A DNA stretch of 64,000 nucleotides from Neelides folsomi (taxonomy: Eukaryota > Arthropoda > Collembola > Neelipleona > Neelidae): assembly GCA_034687125.1 (NCBI GenBank), contig JAQGBZ010000113.1, positions 1-64,000 of the forward strand, given 5' to 3'. Within the stretch, counting starts at the first letter, position 1. Every line of letters begins with the position of its first letter. The notes under the pieces were generated by a model. That model ran no database searches. It was not told where the DNA came from and worked only from the letters and a program-made list of their open reading frames with translations. Position numbers and translations under genes: made by a program. Shown here one piece after another: positions 1 to 9,699 of this stretch.

Positions 1-105
1 AAAATTTTAAAATATAGAAACCATAAAAAATAAATCAAAATTTGAAATAGGCCCTTACTGATATTCCAGTCCCATATGCATAATCATATACTTTCGTATG
101 TATAG

Positions 106-516
106 GGGATCAGTTCAAAAGTGTGAATGGTTTTTCGAATAAATTCTTTGGATGGGGTGGAGAGGATGACGATTTTATGAGAAGACTCGAGGAGCAACAA
201 TTAACTCGAATTAGATTTTCTCCATCTGGTATATTTACTATATATCGACTACATAGTATATCTTACATGTACATTTATATTCGCTAATCTAAACAAGCTA
301 AAGAGTTTTCTAGAGTATTCAATAATATGGGATTTTATTTTAGTTGGTTCATACAAGATGATTCCACACAAAAAGGAAGCTCCGAGTAGCGACAGATTTC
401 TGACATTAACTTCTGGACCTCAGCGATTTCAAATGGATGGACTGAGCAATTTGTTTTATAAAATCGACAAGTATTCGGAAACACCACTTTATACTAATAT
501 TCTCGTTAATTTATAG
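106..516 (+). CDS. B4GALT: Beta-1,4-galactosyltransferase, C-terminal part (5' end outside window)
   Basis: The product is a Golgi type II enzyme that transfers galactose from UDP-Gal to GlcNAc or a related acceptor. Two exons are visible, 106-228 and 344-516, with a GT-AG intron between them that keeps frame. The first carries the family signature VNGFSNKFFGWGGEDDDF, including the WGGEDD catalytic and acceptor-binding segment. The second carries the conserved end: YKMIPHKKEAPSSDRF, the GPQRF block, and PLYTNILVNL before the stop. The frame is already open when the first exon starts (two bases complete a codon), so the stem, transmembrane part and most of the catalytic domain lie upstream of base 1. 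Family assignment is firm; which B4GALT subfamily cannot be said from about 98 residues. Confidence 0.95.
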
Positions 517-1326
517 TCTCTTCACTTTCACTCATTTTTAAAGTCGATACTTTAATTTTATTTTTGAATCTCATAACGACTTGTCATTGTACCTATTTTA
601 TCAAATATTTATTTCATTATGTAAGCAAATATTTAAAAATATATAATTTAATATGAACGATAAATACACATTGTCTGTTATAAATACTTATTATCCAATA
701 TTTTATTAAAAACAAACACAAACTTCGAAGAATCATTTGTGCTATACGGCATACGGTCATCTCATACTAGCCACTAGCCATTAAAGGCATACTTTGGAAA
801 GCACCATTCATTCACGTAAATCTGTAGTTCATGAACACTTACTGACCATATATTGATTAAAATTAAAAATATTAAAGGGATTCGAAATCTTTCATATATT
901 AGTAAATAATAAAATAGAGGTATGTAGTATGTACATATGTATTATGTGTTTGATATTATGTTGAAAGCCTATACCGTTCCAAACAGATTTGTTCGGAGAC
1001 CAGTTTCGTACATATTTGCAGATAGGATGATAGAAAATGCTCCTTATCCGCGAAAGACTCATTGTCCACATTTCGGCAGTGCAGTGATCAGGGGGTTGTG
1101 AGTCGGCGAGCACGAGCACGAGCTTGAGCTTGGAACTTGGAGCACGAGTAGGACGAACGTGATCGAAACGTAAGGAACATAAAGTGACAACTGTGAGTTA
1201 GTAAGGATTCAGTATTTTATTGGATTTCATTTCAGATAAAAGAATTTCTTCGTTCTTATTAAGCTTATGAAAATGGAAGTGTTTTTACACTCAACCAGCT
1301 AAAAAATATCAAGTTGTTTTGTATTC
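517..1326. other. Intergenic: B4GALT 3' flank and TRMT1 upstream region
   Basis: This AT-rich spacer lies between two genes on the same strand. It should hold the B4GALT 3' UTR and the TRMT1 promoter and 5' UTR. A GC-richer patch at about 1070-1190 is the likeliest start of the TRMT1 transcript. A 75-codon frame on the minus strand across 892-1119 shows no domain and looks random. Confidence 0.5.
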
Positions 1327-3992
1327 ATGAGTCAAAATATCTTCGCGAATCAATTGATTAGAAGCTATTTATTAGGGCGAAAACAAATTCGGCAATTTAG
1401 AGTTTCTTCTCTTCGTTACTTTACTATTAAAATGGAAGTTTCCGAGTCTGCAGCAACTCCTGAAGCGAATGTTACTCCCGATAAACTATTATCCACGTTG
1501 GATAAAAATGATAGAGTAATACATGAAGGAAAAGTAGAAATTCATTATCCTTCAAATGGGAAGATTTTTTATAATCCAATTCAAGAAGTAAACCGCGATA
1601 TAAGGTATTAATCTTTTATTTTTAATAATTATTTACAAATTAATATTACGATATATAGAGTACATGCAAAATACATATCATAATTATAACATTATATGAA
1701 ATACGCTTAGTCACTTTTGATTTGATTTGTAGCATATTGGGGATTCAAACTTATATCAATCAAGAAGCAAAGGTAAAGTTAATAAATTTTATTCAATGAA
1801 AATTAAATAAATGTGACCATTTGATCCGAATTTAATTAATATGTGTATATCTTAATTTATTTAATTTATTTAACAGGAAGGCAAAGAAGTAAAAATCTTA
1901 GAAGCGATGGCTGCCTCAGGAATCCGATCAATTCGATATGCAAAAGAACTCGAGAATGTATCATGTATTTTGGCAAATGATTTGTCAAAAGAAGCAAACG
2001 AAAGCATTGTTAAAAACTCTGCAATTAACGGAACTGAATCAATTGTTGTTCCATGCGAAATGGATGCAAAGTAAGATATTTAATAATCAATCAAGAAAGC
2101 AGTTTTGATTTGAAATCAACTATTGCTTTAAAATTTTATTACATACTTAAATTTAATTATATTTTAACTCTAAATGATTGTGATTACCTAATTTATTAAC
2201 AGGGTGTTAATGCATAGCAAGCTTCATTCGCAATTTGTTGTTGATGTTGATCCATATGGAACTCCTATACCTTTCTTAGATTCTGCTATTCAAGTAAAAA
2301 GAAATAAAATTATGCCAATTTAAGATGAAATTTAATGTGCTAAAAGCTAAAATATTTCAGTGTGTTCAAGACGGAGGTCTTCTTCTCGTAACAGCAACAG
2401 ACATGGCACTTCTTGCTGGGAATAGCGCCGAGTCCTGTTTTGCAAAATATGGATCGATGTCACTTAAATCAAAGGCATGCCATGAAATTGTAAGTTTTTA
2501 ATATATTTAGATGTTTTGCTAAACGAATTATTATAGATTAAATTAAATAAGTGATAATATTTAATTACAATATGTTTTTCTATTAAACTTTAGGCACTGC
2601 GAATTGTAATTTTGGCAGTTCAGGGATTTGCGAATCGTTATGGATCATATGTTGAACCGCTGATTTCACTTAAAATTGATTTTTATGTTAGGATTTTATT
2701 TAAAGTGAAGAAAGGTGCCAGACAAGCAAAAGAATCCGTCATGTAAGATAAATAAATATTGTGAAAATATTAATGTGATCGATTTCTAATTTTGAAATGT
2801 CTCTAATTTTCATTTTAGAAATTCTTCAATGATTTTCCAATGTACCGGATGTAAAAGTTTGAACTTTCAATCATTAGGAATTAAAAAGAAAGAAGGGCAT
2901 TATAGTTTTGCACAAGGACCAGTTGTTGGGAAAACTTGTGAATTTTGTGATGCTAAATTTCATGTAAGGGGGAACAGAAATTTTTATACCTACATTAAAA
3001 AATACAACATTATAATATTTGTATTTTATATGACTCATATTACCAATCATGTAAATCGTTAAAGATAATACTAATTTAACTAATTTTGCTAACAAATATA
3101 TATTAATTTAGATTGGAGGACCAATTTGGACTGGACCAATACACAACCAAACATTTGTCAAATCAATGATGGATTTGTTGGATTCGAAATATTCATATCT
3201 TAATACATCATCTAGAATAAAGGTAGTAATAATTGATAATATTTGATCCCTTTATTAATAATTTCATGCTTAAATAAAACACTGTTTTTATTAACAATGA
3301 ATTTTTTTTACATAATTGTATTTTAAAGGGCCTTTTGAATTTAATTCACGAAGAAGTGGAAACTCCATTATTCTACGATCTCCCAGAAATTTGTTCATTT
3401 TTTAAAACTTCTACTATTCCCCTTCTTAAAATCAGGTACATATTTAAATATTTACATGTATAAAACTTCTAATTTACTATATTTTATGCATTTTAGTAGT
3501 AAATTTTCATAATAGCTCTAAATAATAAAATTGATTTTTAATAGGTCTGGACTTTTGAATTTGAATTATAAAGTTTCGTTGTCCCATACGACTCCAAACA
3601 GTATCAAGACAAATGCACCTACTCGAGTAATTTGGGACATCCTTCACGTTTGGCACAATATGTCAAAATTTGGAGATGGAGCTAAAATTCCCGAGAAATC
3701 AATATCAGCTAAACTTCTTGCTCTTCCAATTATAACGGAAGGAGTCAATCCCGATATTTTTACTTTGAGAAGAGATGCAAATCCCTCGTCTCGTTCAGAA
3801 GCACTACTTCGTTTTCAGCCAAATCCTACAAAGTTTTGGGGCCCAGGAACTCGTGACCAATGTAATTCTGATAAATTGGAGCCTCCTCAGAAGAAAATGA
3901 AAAATCAAGGAAAGAGAAGCCGAAAAGGCAAAAGAAAAGAACAAGTTCCAACCGAATCCAACCAAGAAGGTCCTCGACCAATGATTGAATAA
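1327..3992 (+). CDS. TRMT1: tRNA (guanine(26)-N2)-dimethyltransferase (Trm1 family)
   Basis: The enzyme dimethylates G26 of nuclear-encoded and often mitochondrial tRNAs using S-adenosylmethionine. Ten exons (1327-1604, 1733-1772, 1877-2070, 2203-2293, 2361-2489, 2594-2742, 2819-2963, 3112-3222, 3329-3435, 3545-3992) join in frame to 563 residues, a normal length. Visible marks are the N-terminal block [10 protein letters not shown], the SAM-binding segment [16 protein letters not shown] (about residues 113-128), the catalytic DPYG (187-190), and a zinc-binding pair of CxxC motifs (302-305 and 334-337). A basic stretch near 531-546 could be a nuclear signal. The first 35 residues, before a second Met, are basic and lack acids, like a mitochondrial targeting peptide. 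The two possible starts could give mitochondrial and nuclear forms, as known for Trm1; that is inference here. The poly(A) hexamer overlaps the stop codon. Confidence 0.97.
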
Positions 3993-3993
3993 A
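3988..3993 (+). promoter_or_regulatory. AATAAA overlapping the TRMT1 stop codon
   Basis: The hexamer AATAAA begins inside the last Glu codon and contains the stop TAA. If used, it gives a 3' UTR of only a few tens of bases. This is sensible here because the next gene converges from 253 bp away. Confidence 0.5.
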
Positions 3994-4243
3994 TAACTAT
4001 ATTTTCATTTTTGAGTATAAAATATTAAATCTCAAGCCATTTTATTCAACATTTTACTACAATAGCCGATAACATCTTTGAAATTATTTACCTATATTAA
4101 ATATGCAATACTTAAACACATTAGTATCAATTAAATGTAAATTGCTTATTTTATTAACATTAAATTCTTAATTATTTAAAACTATTAGGACATTTTTTAA
4201 TATTTCACAATTCACAAACAAATGAGATGTATGATAAAACAAT

Positions 4244-4249
4244 TTTATT
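4244..4249 (-). promoter_or_regulatory. AATAAA overlapping the TMEM86 stop codon
   Basis: Read on the minus strand, the last codons CAA TAA AAT contain AATAAA, so the poly(A) hexamer includes the stop, mirroring the convergent TRMT1 gene. Confidence 0.5.
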
Positions 4250-5654
4250 GATCTGATGATCTGACTTGGTAAGTAATTTGGCCTGCTTTGGATTGAAATA
4301 TACTCATAGCCAGACCAAATTGAGCAACATAGTATGAAACCATCAGTATTACCTAAAACATTAAGTACTTCTTAACTCTATTCATATTAAAATTTAATAT
4401 ATTCTCCTTTGAAAATAAAGTTACTCACCTCAGCATGATCCATTTTAGTATAGAACCTATCAAGACCAATGAATAAATCTGAAATTGCAAACCCGAGACC
4501 ACCTATACACGAAAAGAAGATCGTCCATGTCCTCATGTCCTATTGAAAAATAGTTAACGTAAATTTTAATTTACACTTTGAACTTTTAATTTTTCACCTG
4601 CATAGACGTGACTTTTGAGAATGCGCTCCAAAACATTGTCATAAGTAGGAACGAATAAACAATAACTGCCATCATTAGTCGAAACTCTGAGGCAAAGAGG
4701 CCTGGGAGGATTACCAGTAAAACTGCAAAGCAAAACGTTACAATTCAAGTTGAAATTAGGAGCGGATTTTTAACCGGCGCAGTTTATAGCATAAATGAAT
4801 TTCCCAAGTTTCCAGTTCATCCTATCGAGTCCAAGAGCCGAAATATAAAAGATCTAAAAAGTCAGTTAAAAGTATATGATTGATCAGTAATAAGATGCTT
4901 ACCTATTATAGAAATTGATTTACAATTCTATGATTCTAAATTGTTAATTGTAAATTGTAATTAAGCATACTTGTGCAACTCCATAGCCAACAATGGCATA
5001 AAAGAACTCTTTAGGCCATGCTAAATACGCATCTGCGACTGAAGACGCCACGAGGCCCATTAAAATTTTCCGACTATAACTCTGACTGATAAACAAACGT
5101 TTCATTAAACTCATATTATAAATATTTATAAAAAATTAATATTATATTGTATTGTGTATTTAATTAATTAAATGATTATAATTCAGATCTTACTCATCTG
5201 TATCCGAAAGGGCGACAAAAAGACATAGGAACAAATTGGGAAGACACTTAACCCACATTGCGAGCGTCGAAGGTTCCTCAATTGGAACATGAATGACAAA
5301 ATAGAGAGCAAAAGGTAAAGAGGCATAATACGGAATTAACCTCTTGCAAAAAAATTTCTGCCGAACAAAAATTGGAACAATTATAATTTTTAATAATATA
5401 ATGTAATATCAAATTTTCAGTAGTATGTGTATTAAATGAATTACAGTGTTGATGTAAAGTTGATTCATAGAATCACGCCTATTTGGATTTGGGTTCCAAA
5501 TTCCGAATGGAATGCTGTCTGATCTTGATTTGTTTAAAAGTCCAATACTGTTAGATCTGGATTTGTCTGCCACTCCAATGCTATTCGATCTCGATTTGTC
5601 AGCCAGTCCAAAGCTGTCGGATCGTTTTGTCATTGGTCCAAGTGTGGTCGTCAT
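4245..5654 (-). CDS. TMEM86: TMEM86-type lysoplasmalogenase (YhhN family) with Ser-rich N-terminal repeats
   Basis: This is a multi-pass ER membrane enzyme; family members cleave the vinyl-ether bond of lysoplasmalogens. Seven exons on the minus strand (5445-5654, 5194-5357, 4971-5085, 4775-4853, 4598-4722, 4429-4539, 4245-4352) join in frame to 303 residues. YhhN-type blocks follow in order: GLVASSVADAYLAW, AIVGYGVAQIFYISALGLD, the segment GGLGFAISDLFIGLDRF with the conserved acidic residues, and the end ILMVSYYVAQFGLAMS. The family is usually about 240 residues; the surplus is an N-terminal cytosolic tail of about 60 residues carrying three 11-residue Ser/Arg repeats. The start is the only ATG in the first exon that keeps the whole repeat. 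A strong upstream ORF overlaps it by 4 bases, hinting at translational control. TMEM86A versus TMEM86B cannot be separated. Confidence 0.93.
5505..5621 (-). repeat. 33-bp coding tandem repeat in TMEM86 exon 1
   Basis: Three units of 11 residues follow one another: SDSFGLADKSR, SNSIGVADKSR, SNSIGLLNKSR, then a partial SDSIPFG (residues 12-50). Each junction makes KSRSNS or KSRSDS, which fits basophilic-kinase or 14-3-3-type phosphosites. The DNA copies have diverged at third positions, so the array is not brand new. Confidence 0.85.
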
Positions 5655-5854
5655 TGTGGGCGGAAAACCAATTTTTTAGGTTCCAAAAGTGAAAAATGGG
5701 GAGAGAGCACTTGACTTTGGAATTCTTTGGTGTATTCAGAATAAAAAGTAAAATTGTTCAGCCTCCAACTCATTCGACCTTCCACTTCCTCAAGATGATA
5801 GAAATATTTTAATAATGAGTGTGGGAACTTCACATCCTCCTTCTCTCCCTCCAT
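5651..5854 (-). other. Upstream ORF (67 codons) overlapping the TMEM86 start as ATGA
   Basis: An open frame starts at an ATG in strong context (A at -3, G at +4) at 5854 and ends with TGA at 5653-5651. The TMEM86 ATG is 5654-5652, so stop and start share ATGA. The peptide shows no domain. Whether the transcript starts far enough upstream to include it is not shown. Confidence 0.4.
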
Positions 5855-7342
5855 ATTCCCAGGGATTCTACGCTGCCATCAATACACACCATTGGGGTTG
5901 AAAAGTGTAAATTTCAACTCCTACTTCTAATTCACTTGTAAAACTGATAATAATGGAGGAGGAAATGAATTTGAATCGGTGCATTTATCAATGTTATTAC
6001 TTACATACTTTACGTGTGTATAACATAAGCTTTGAAATAGTTTGAAATATGAAAATAAGAGGTTCTAACTTTTAACATCCTTTTTCATCCTCCATTTACA
6101 TTTACAATTTTAATGAGTATTAAATGTTTAAAGTGCGTATTAGATTTATAATAACAATGTCAGAAATCTTTTTTTATCTAAATTTTATTTCTGTTTTCAA
6201 ATAGTTTTTTTAAAGTACATACTTAGATTAAATCACTCCAATATTATATTTTCTATATATAATAATAGATAATCTTTAGGTATACAGTATTTTTAATGTT
6301 AATTGAGGCTTATTGTTTATTTAACATATAATTGTAAAAACGAATTTAACATATTTAATAATCTCAATATCGTGAACTAATTTTATATTGTACTTGACTT
6401 TACTTTACTTCATTTATTTTATAGTCTTAATGGCATCATAAAATCAGTATTACACTTGCAATTAATCATTGTTTGGTGTTAAGTTTAATTATTGTTAATA
6501 ACATTATCTAATATAGTTACCGGTTCGCAGTTTTACATTTCGTTGGACTGCTCTCGTATGAGTGAGAATATCAGTTTGTACGTGATTTACAATATCTCTA
6601 TTGATATTTGGGACAAATAGGACCAAACCACTTTAACCTGTGAAGAATGCCGACTGATTCGGAATGATAGGTTTTACTTGTATAAAATAATCCTATGAAT
6701 TTATAATAAACATATTTGGTACATAAATTAGGTATAATTTGTAATATTTAACTATTTAATTTAGGTATACAGATAGATATATTGGGTAAATAATTAAATA
6801 GGTGTGCTAACAATAATTAATGCAGTGCCACTTCCCGCATTCCAATATAAATTCATATTTGATTGTGCAATAGATATTAAGAAATTAAAGGTTCCATCTT
6901 ATATTCCAAATAAAAATACTTACATTTAGTCATGATTTGTGAGTGTTAATATATAAATCATATGTAATCATTTCAAATAGATAAATAACATTAATGTATA
7001 CTTTACGTTTAATTACTTCTAATTGTACTTATAATACAATATGCTTAAATCTTAAGATTGAAAATATAATAGGTAAATAAAACAATGTAATGAAATATAT
7101 CTATAGCCAAATAACATAAAAATATGTATTGTAACAACAGTACAGGTAGGCATACATAATATATAAATATAAATGCATATCCATACATTAATACACGGAT
7201 ACATTAAACATATAAATGAAACTTTATACAAGATTTCATCTAGATGATTTCCAGGACTTGAGAGGTTGTGATTAGAACGGAACAACACGCAATATTTGGA
7301 TTTGTCCATATAGAAAATATGGAGTGAAAGGAGGGTAATTAA
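5855..7342. other. Intergenic between TMEM86 and CUB paralog A
   Basis: This AT-rich DNA has no recognisable exon on either strand. It should contain the TMEM86 promoter at the low end and the 3' UTR of paralog A at the high end. Open frames here (such as 7052-7309, minus) are rich in Ile, Tyr and Cys from AT-rich text and show no domain. Confidence 0.5.
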
Positions 7343-9699
7343 TTAAATCATTTTCGTCGCTTCTGAGTATGAGGGCAAATATAAGGACTCATAAGAGGGT
7401 GGAAGGATGCGGATTTCATTCGGTTCTGCCCGAACCTCGGAGTTGAACTTAGGAATAAAGCACTGTTCCGGTGTCTCTGCTAATGGGGCTCTGATTGGAT
7501 TGGCCATCATGGAGCTGAGCATGAGATTCATCTCTTCGGAACGGCTCACTTCCGTTTCATGATGAACCGCGTCCCTGAAAAATATTTTCATAACTCAATT
7601 TTCAGCTCGTCTTCTCCCCAAAAGAAACTTTCTATTTTCCAGATTCTCTCCCCTAACAAGATTCAACTTTTTTAAAGTGGAAAGTTTCCTCATGGAACAA
7701 AGTTTTGCAGACAATAAATATTTAAGAAAACTTAGTGTACTTTTTCAATGCTCAGATAAACTCAGATTCAAACAATATGATTTAGAAGAGAGGAATATTC
7801 ATATAATTCATCTTACAAATGTATAAGTATGGAATTTGCATCTGTTTATTTAAACAAGAATCTGCATAAACAAAGGGTTTTCAATGCAAATGCAAGTACA
7901 TGCTTACCTTCGAGTTTTAGGACTTCCGTATAAGTGAAAACCAATGAGAATGATGAGAATGACGATTCCGACGGAAGCAGATGTGGTTCGCACGAACCCC
8001 ATTTTGTTATTCGCATAATATTTCCCTGATCCTCCTTCATTGGAGAAATGGGGCTCGGGTAAGAAGCCCATTTGTGTGAGGAGAAACACTTCTTGTGGAC
8101 AATCGTATTCTCCGCAAAATTCTTCTCCGCGCCATCGACTACAATTGCTATCTTTTTCTCCATCACTTTCTTCAGAGTCTCCCACGTTGAGATTCCGATA
8201 TTGCTGGACTCGGATTAAATTACACGTCGAACCTATAAAATTGCAAATTTTTAATGAAACTCCCAATTTATTGTAAAAGTGACAAATAAGATTTCAAGCA
8301 AATAAATTAATATACTATTGAACTTAACTTTAATACTTAAAACAAGCTTTGTACAATATTTTGAGTAGTGGTAAGTAAATTCTAATGCCGGGAAAGAAAG
8401 TTTTAATAAGTTATGTTTGCACATTAGGTAAATAACTTTTATAAGCACTTTGATTGAACAAGAGAACTCGCGGAGTTTGAAAGAAAATGTTATTTTATGA
8501 ACCAAAGAACAGAACAAGTTAAGGTCCAATTATAACTTTATGTTTATTTAACAACATTAAATAAACGGAAAAGATGATTTAATAACGCATTAGCATGCAG
8601 GGTATCAATTTGAGACATCTTATACATAATATAGAAATAGTAGGTATAGTATATGCTTTATACATATATTTTATGAATAATATACATAATATATAATATC
8701 TGTACTACAAGACTACAAAGTAATACCTATAACAGAAGATGATTTGGATTAAAACAATATGTATTTACCTAGTACATGTATGAATATGATTTTTTCACCT
8801 GTATAAGAAATGAAGATGATTTGAAGGTAACGTTTACTCAGCCAATTTTCATCGTCGGCCGAAGGAGTAAATTTGATTTTTCCTTCGGCCGATTTCCAAA
8901 TGTCAAGGAAGACTTCCGGTTGGCCCTTACGATTTCGACTCCGTCCATGAAGTTTCTTTAACTGTCGGCTCTGGCACAGGAAATGCTGTTCTGCTTCGCT
9001 TCCACGAAAACTCCCAAACTACACCCAATTACCGTAAATATTTAGGTCTCAGCTTTCATAAACTTTTTTTTGGTATGTTTGACAATTTTTGGCATCCATT
9101 TAAGAAGGAAACATTTAAGTGTTTATAAAAAGCGAAATATTTTTAGTACAAGCGAAACATAATTTCATTTCTTAACAATATGAGCATTTTAAGATCATAC
9201 CTCAAATACTTTATTGCATTTTTTTGAGAAAATGAAATTCCAGGGCTTTGAGTCTGAATTGATTGCTCTAAGCTCAACTTTAACAACGACTTGACTCTCC
9301 TCTTTTTCATCCTCAATCGGCCTCTTTTTCAATTTAAATATACAAGGCTTGTAATAGAGACTCTCAAGAGTCTCAAAACTAAAGTTCCGTTTCTCAATTT
9401 GGTTCAAAGGGTCCGGACATAAATCGTCGCTAGGAATGAAACCTGGGGACAAATAAAGAACAATACTATTAAGCCTATTTTTCTACATTAAATGTGTAAT
9501 AAATTGTCGTCGAATTGAAGCTATTCAAATGACTCCAATTAAGTTTAATGTTATTAATGTGGGGGTTACGTGTGGGCTCGGAGATTGCAATCGTTTTCCT
9601 CAGATTGATGGCGACGGTGAGCGGGAAACAGGAGAAAAGAATGACAAATGCACAAAAGACGGTGATGAAGAAGAAAACTTCATGTTCCGGCCCACTCAT
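7343..9699 (-). CDS. CUB-family type I membrane protein, paralog A
   Basis: Five minus-strand exons (9570-9699, 9201-9442, 8799-9018, 7908-8232, 7343-7574) join in frame to 382 residues, with intron phases 1, 0, 1, 2. A signal peptide (about residues 8-30) is followed by an ectodomain with the block LCPDPLN, a hydrophobic-alternating stretch around CIF and VKVELRAI, and QIIFISYT. These positions match paralog B and, more loosely, the CUB domain of paralog C. A Cys-rich stretch follows where C has an LDLa module, but the LDLa pattern is not kept. Then come a transmembrane segment (about 281-299) and a tail of about 77 residues ending PPSYESLYLPSYSEATKMI, which contains a PPxY motif overlapping a YxxL signal. 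Ligand and role are unknown. The start is the ATG directly before the signal sequence. No enzyme motif is present. Confidence 0.88.

Noticed and set aside
8040-8276. 78-codon plus-strand frame
   Set aside because: It is antisense to exon 4 of CUB paralog A and has no domain.
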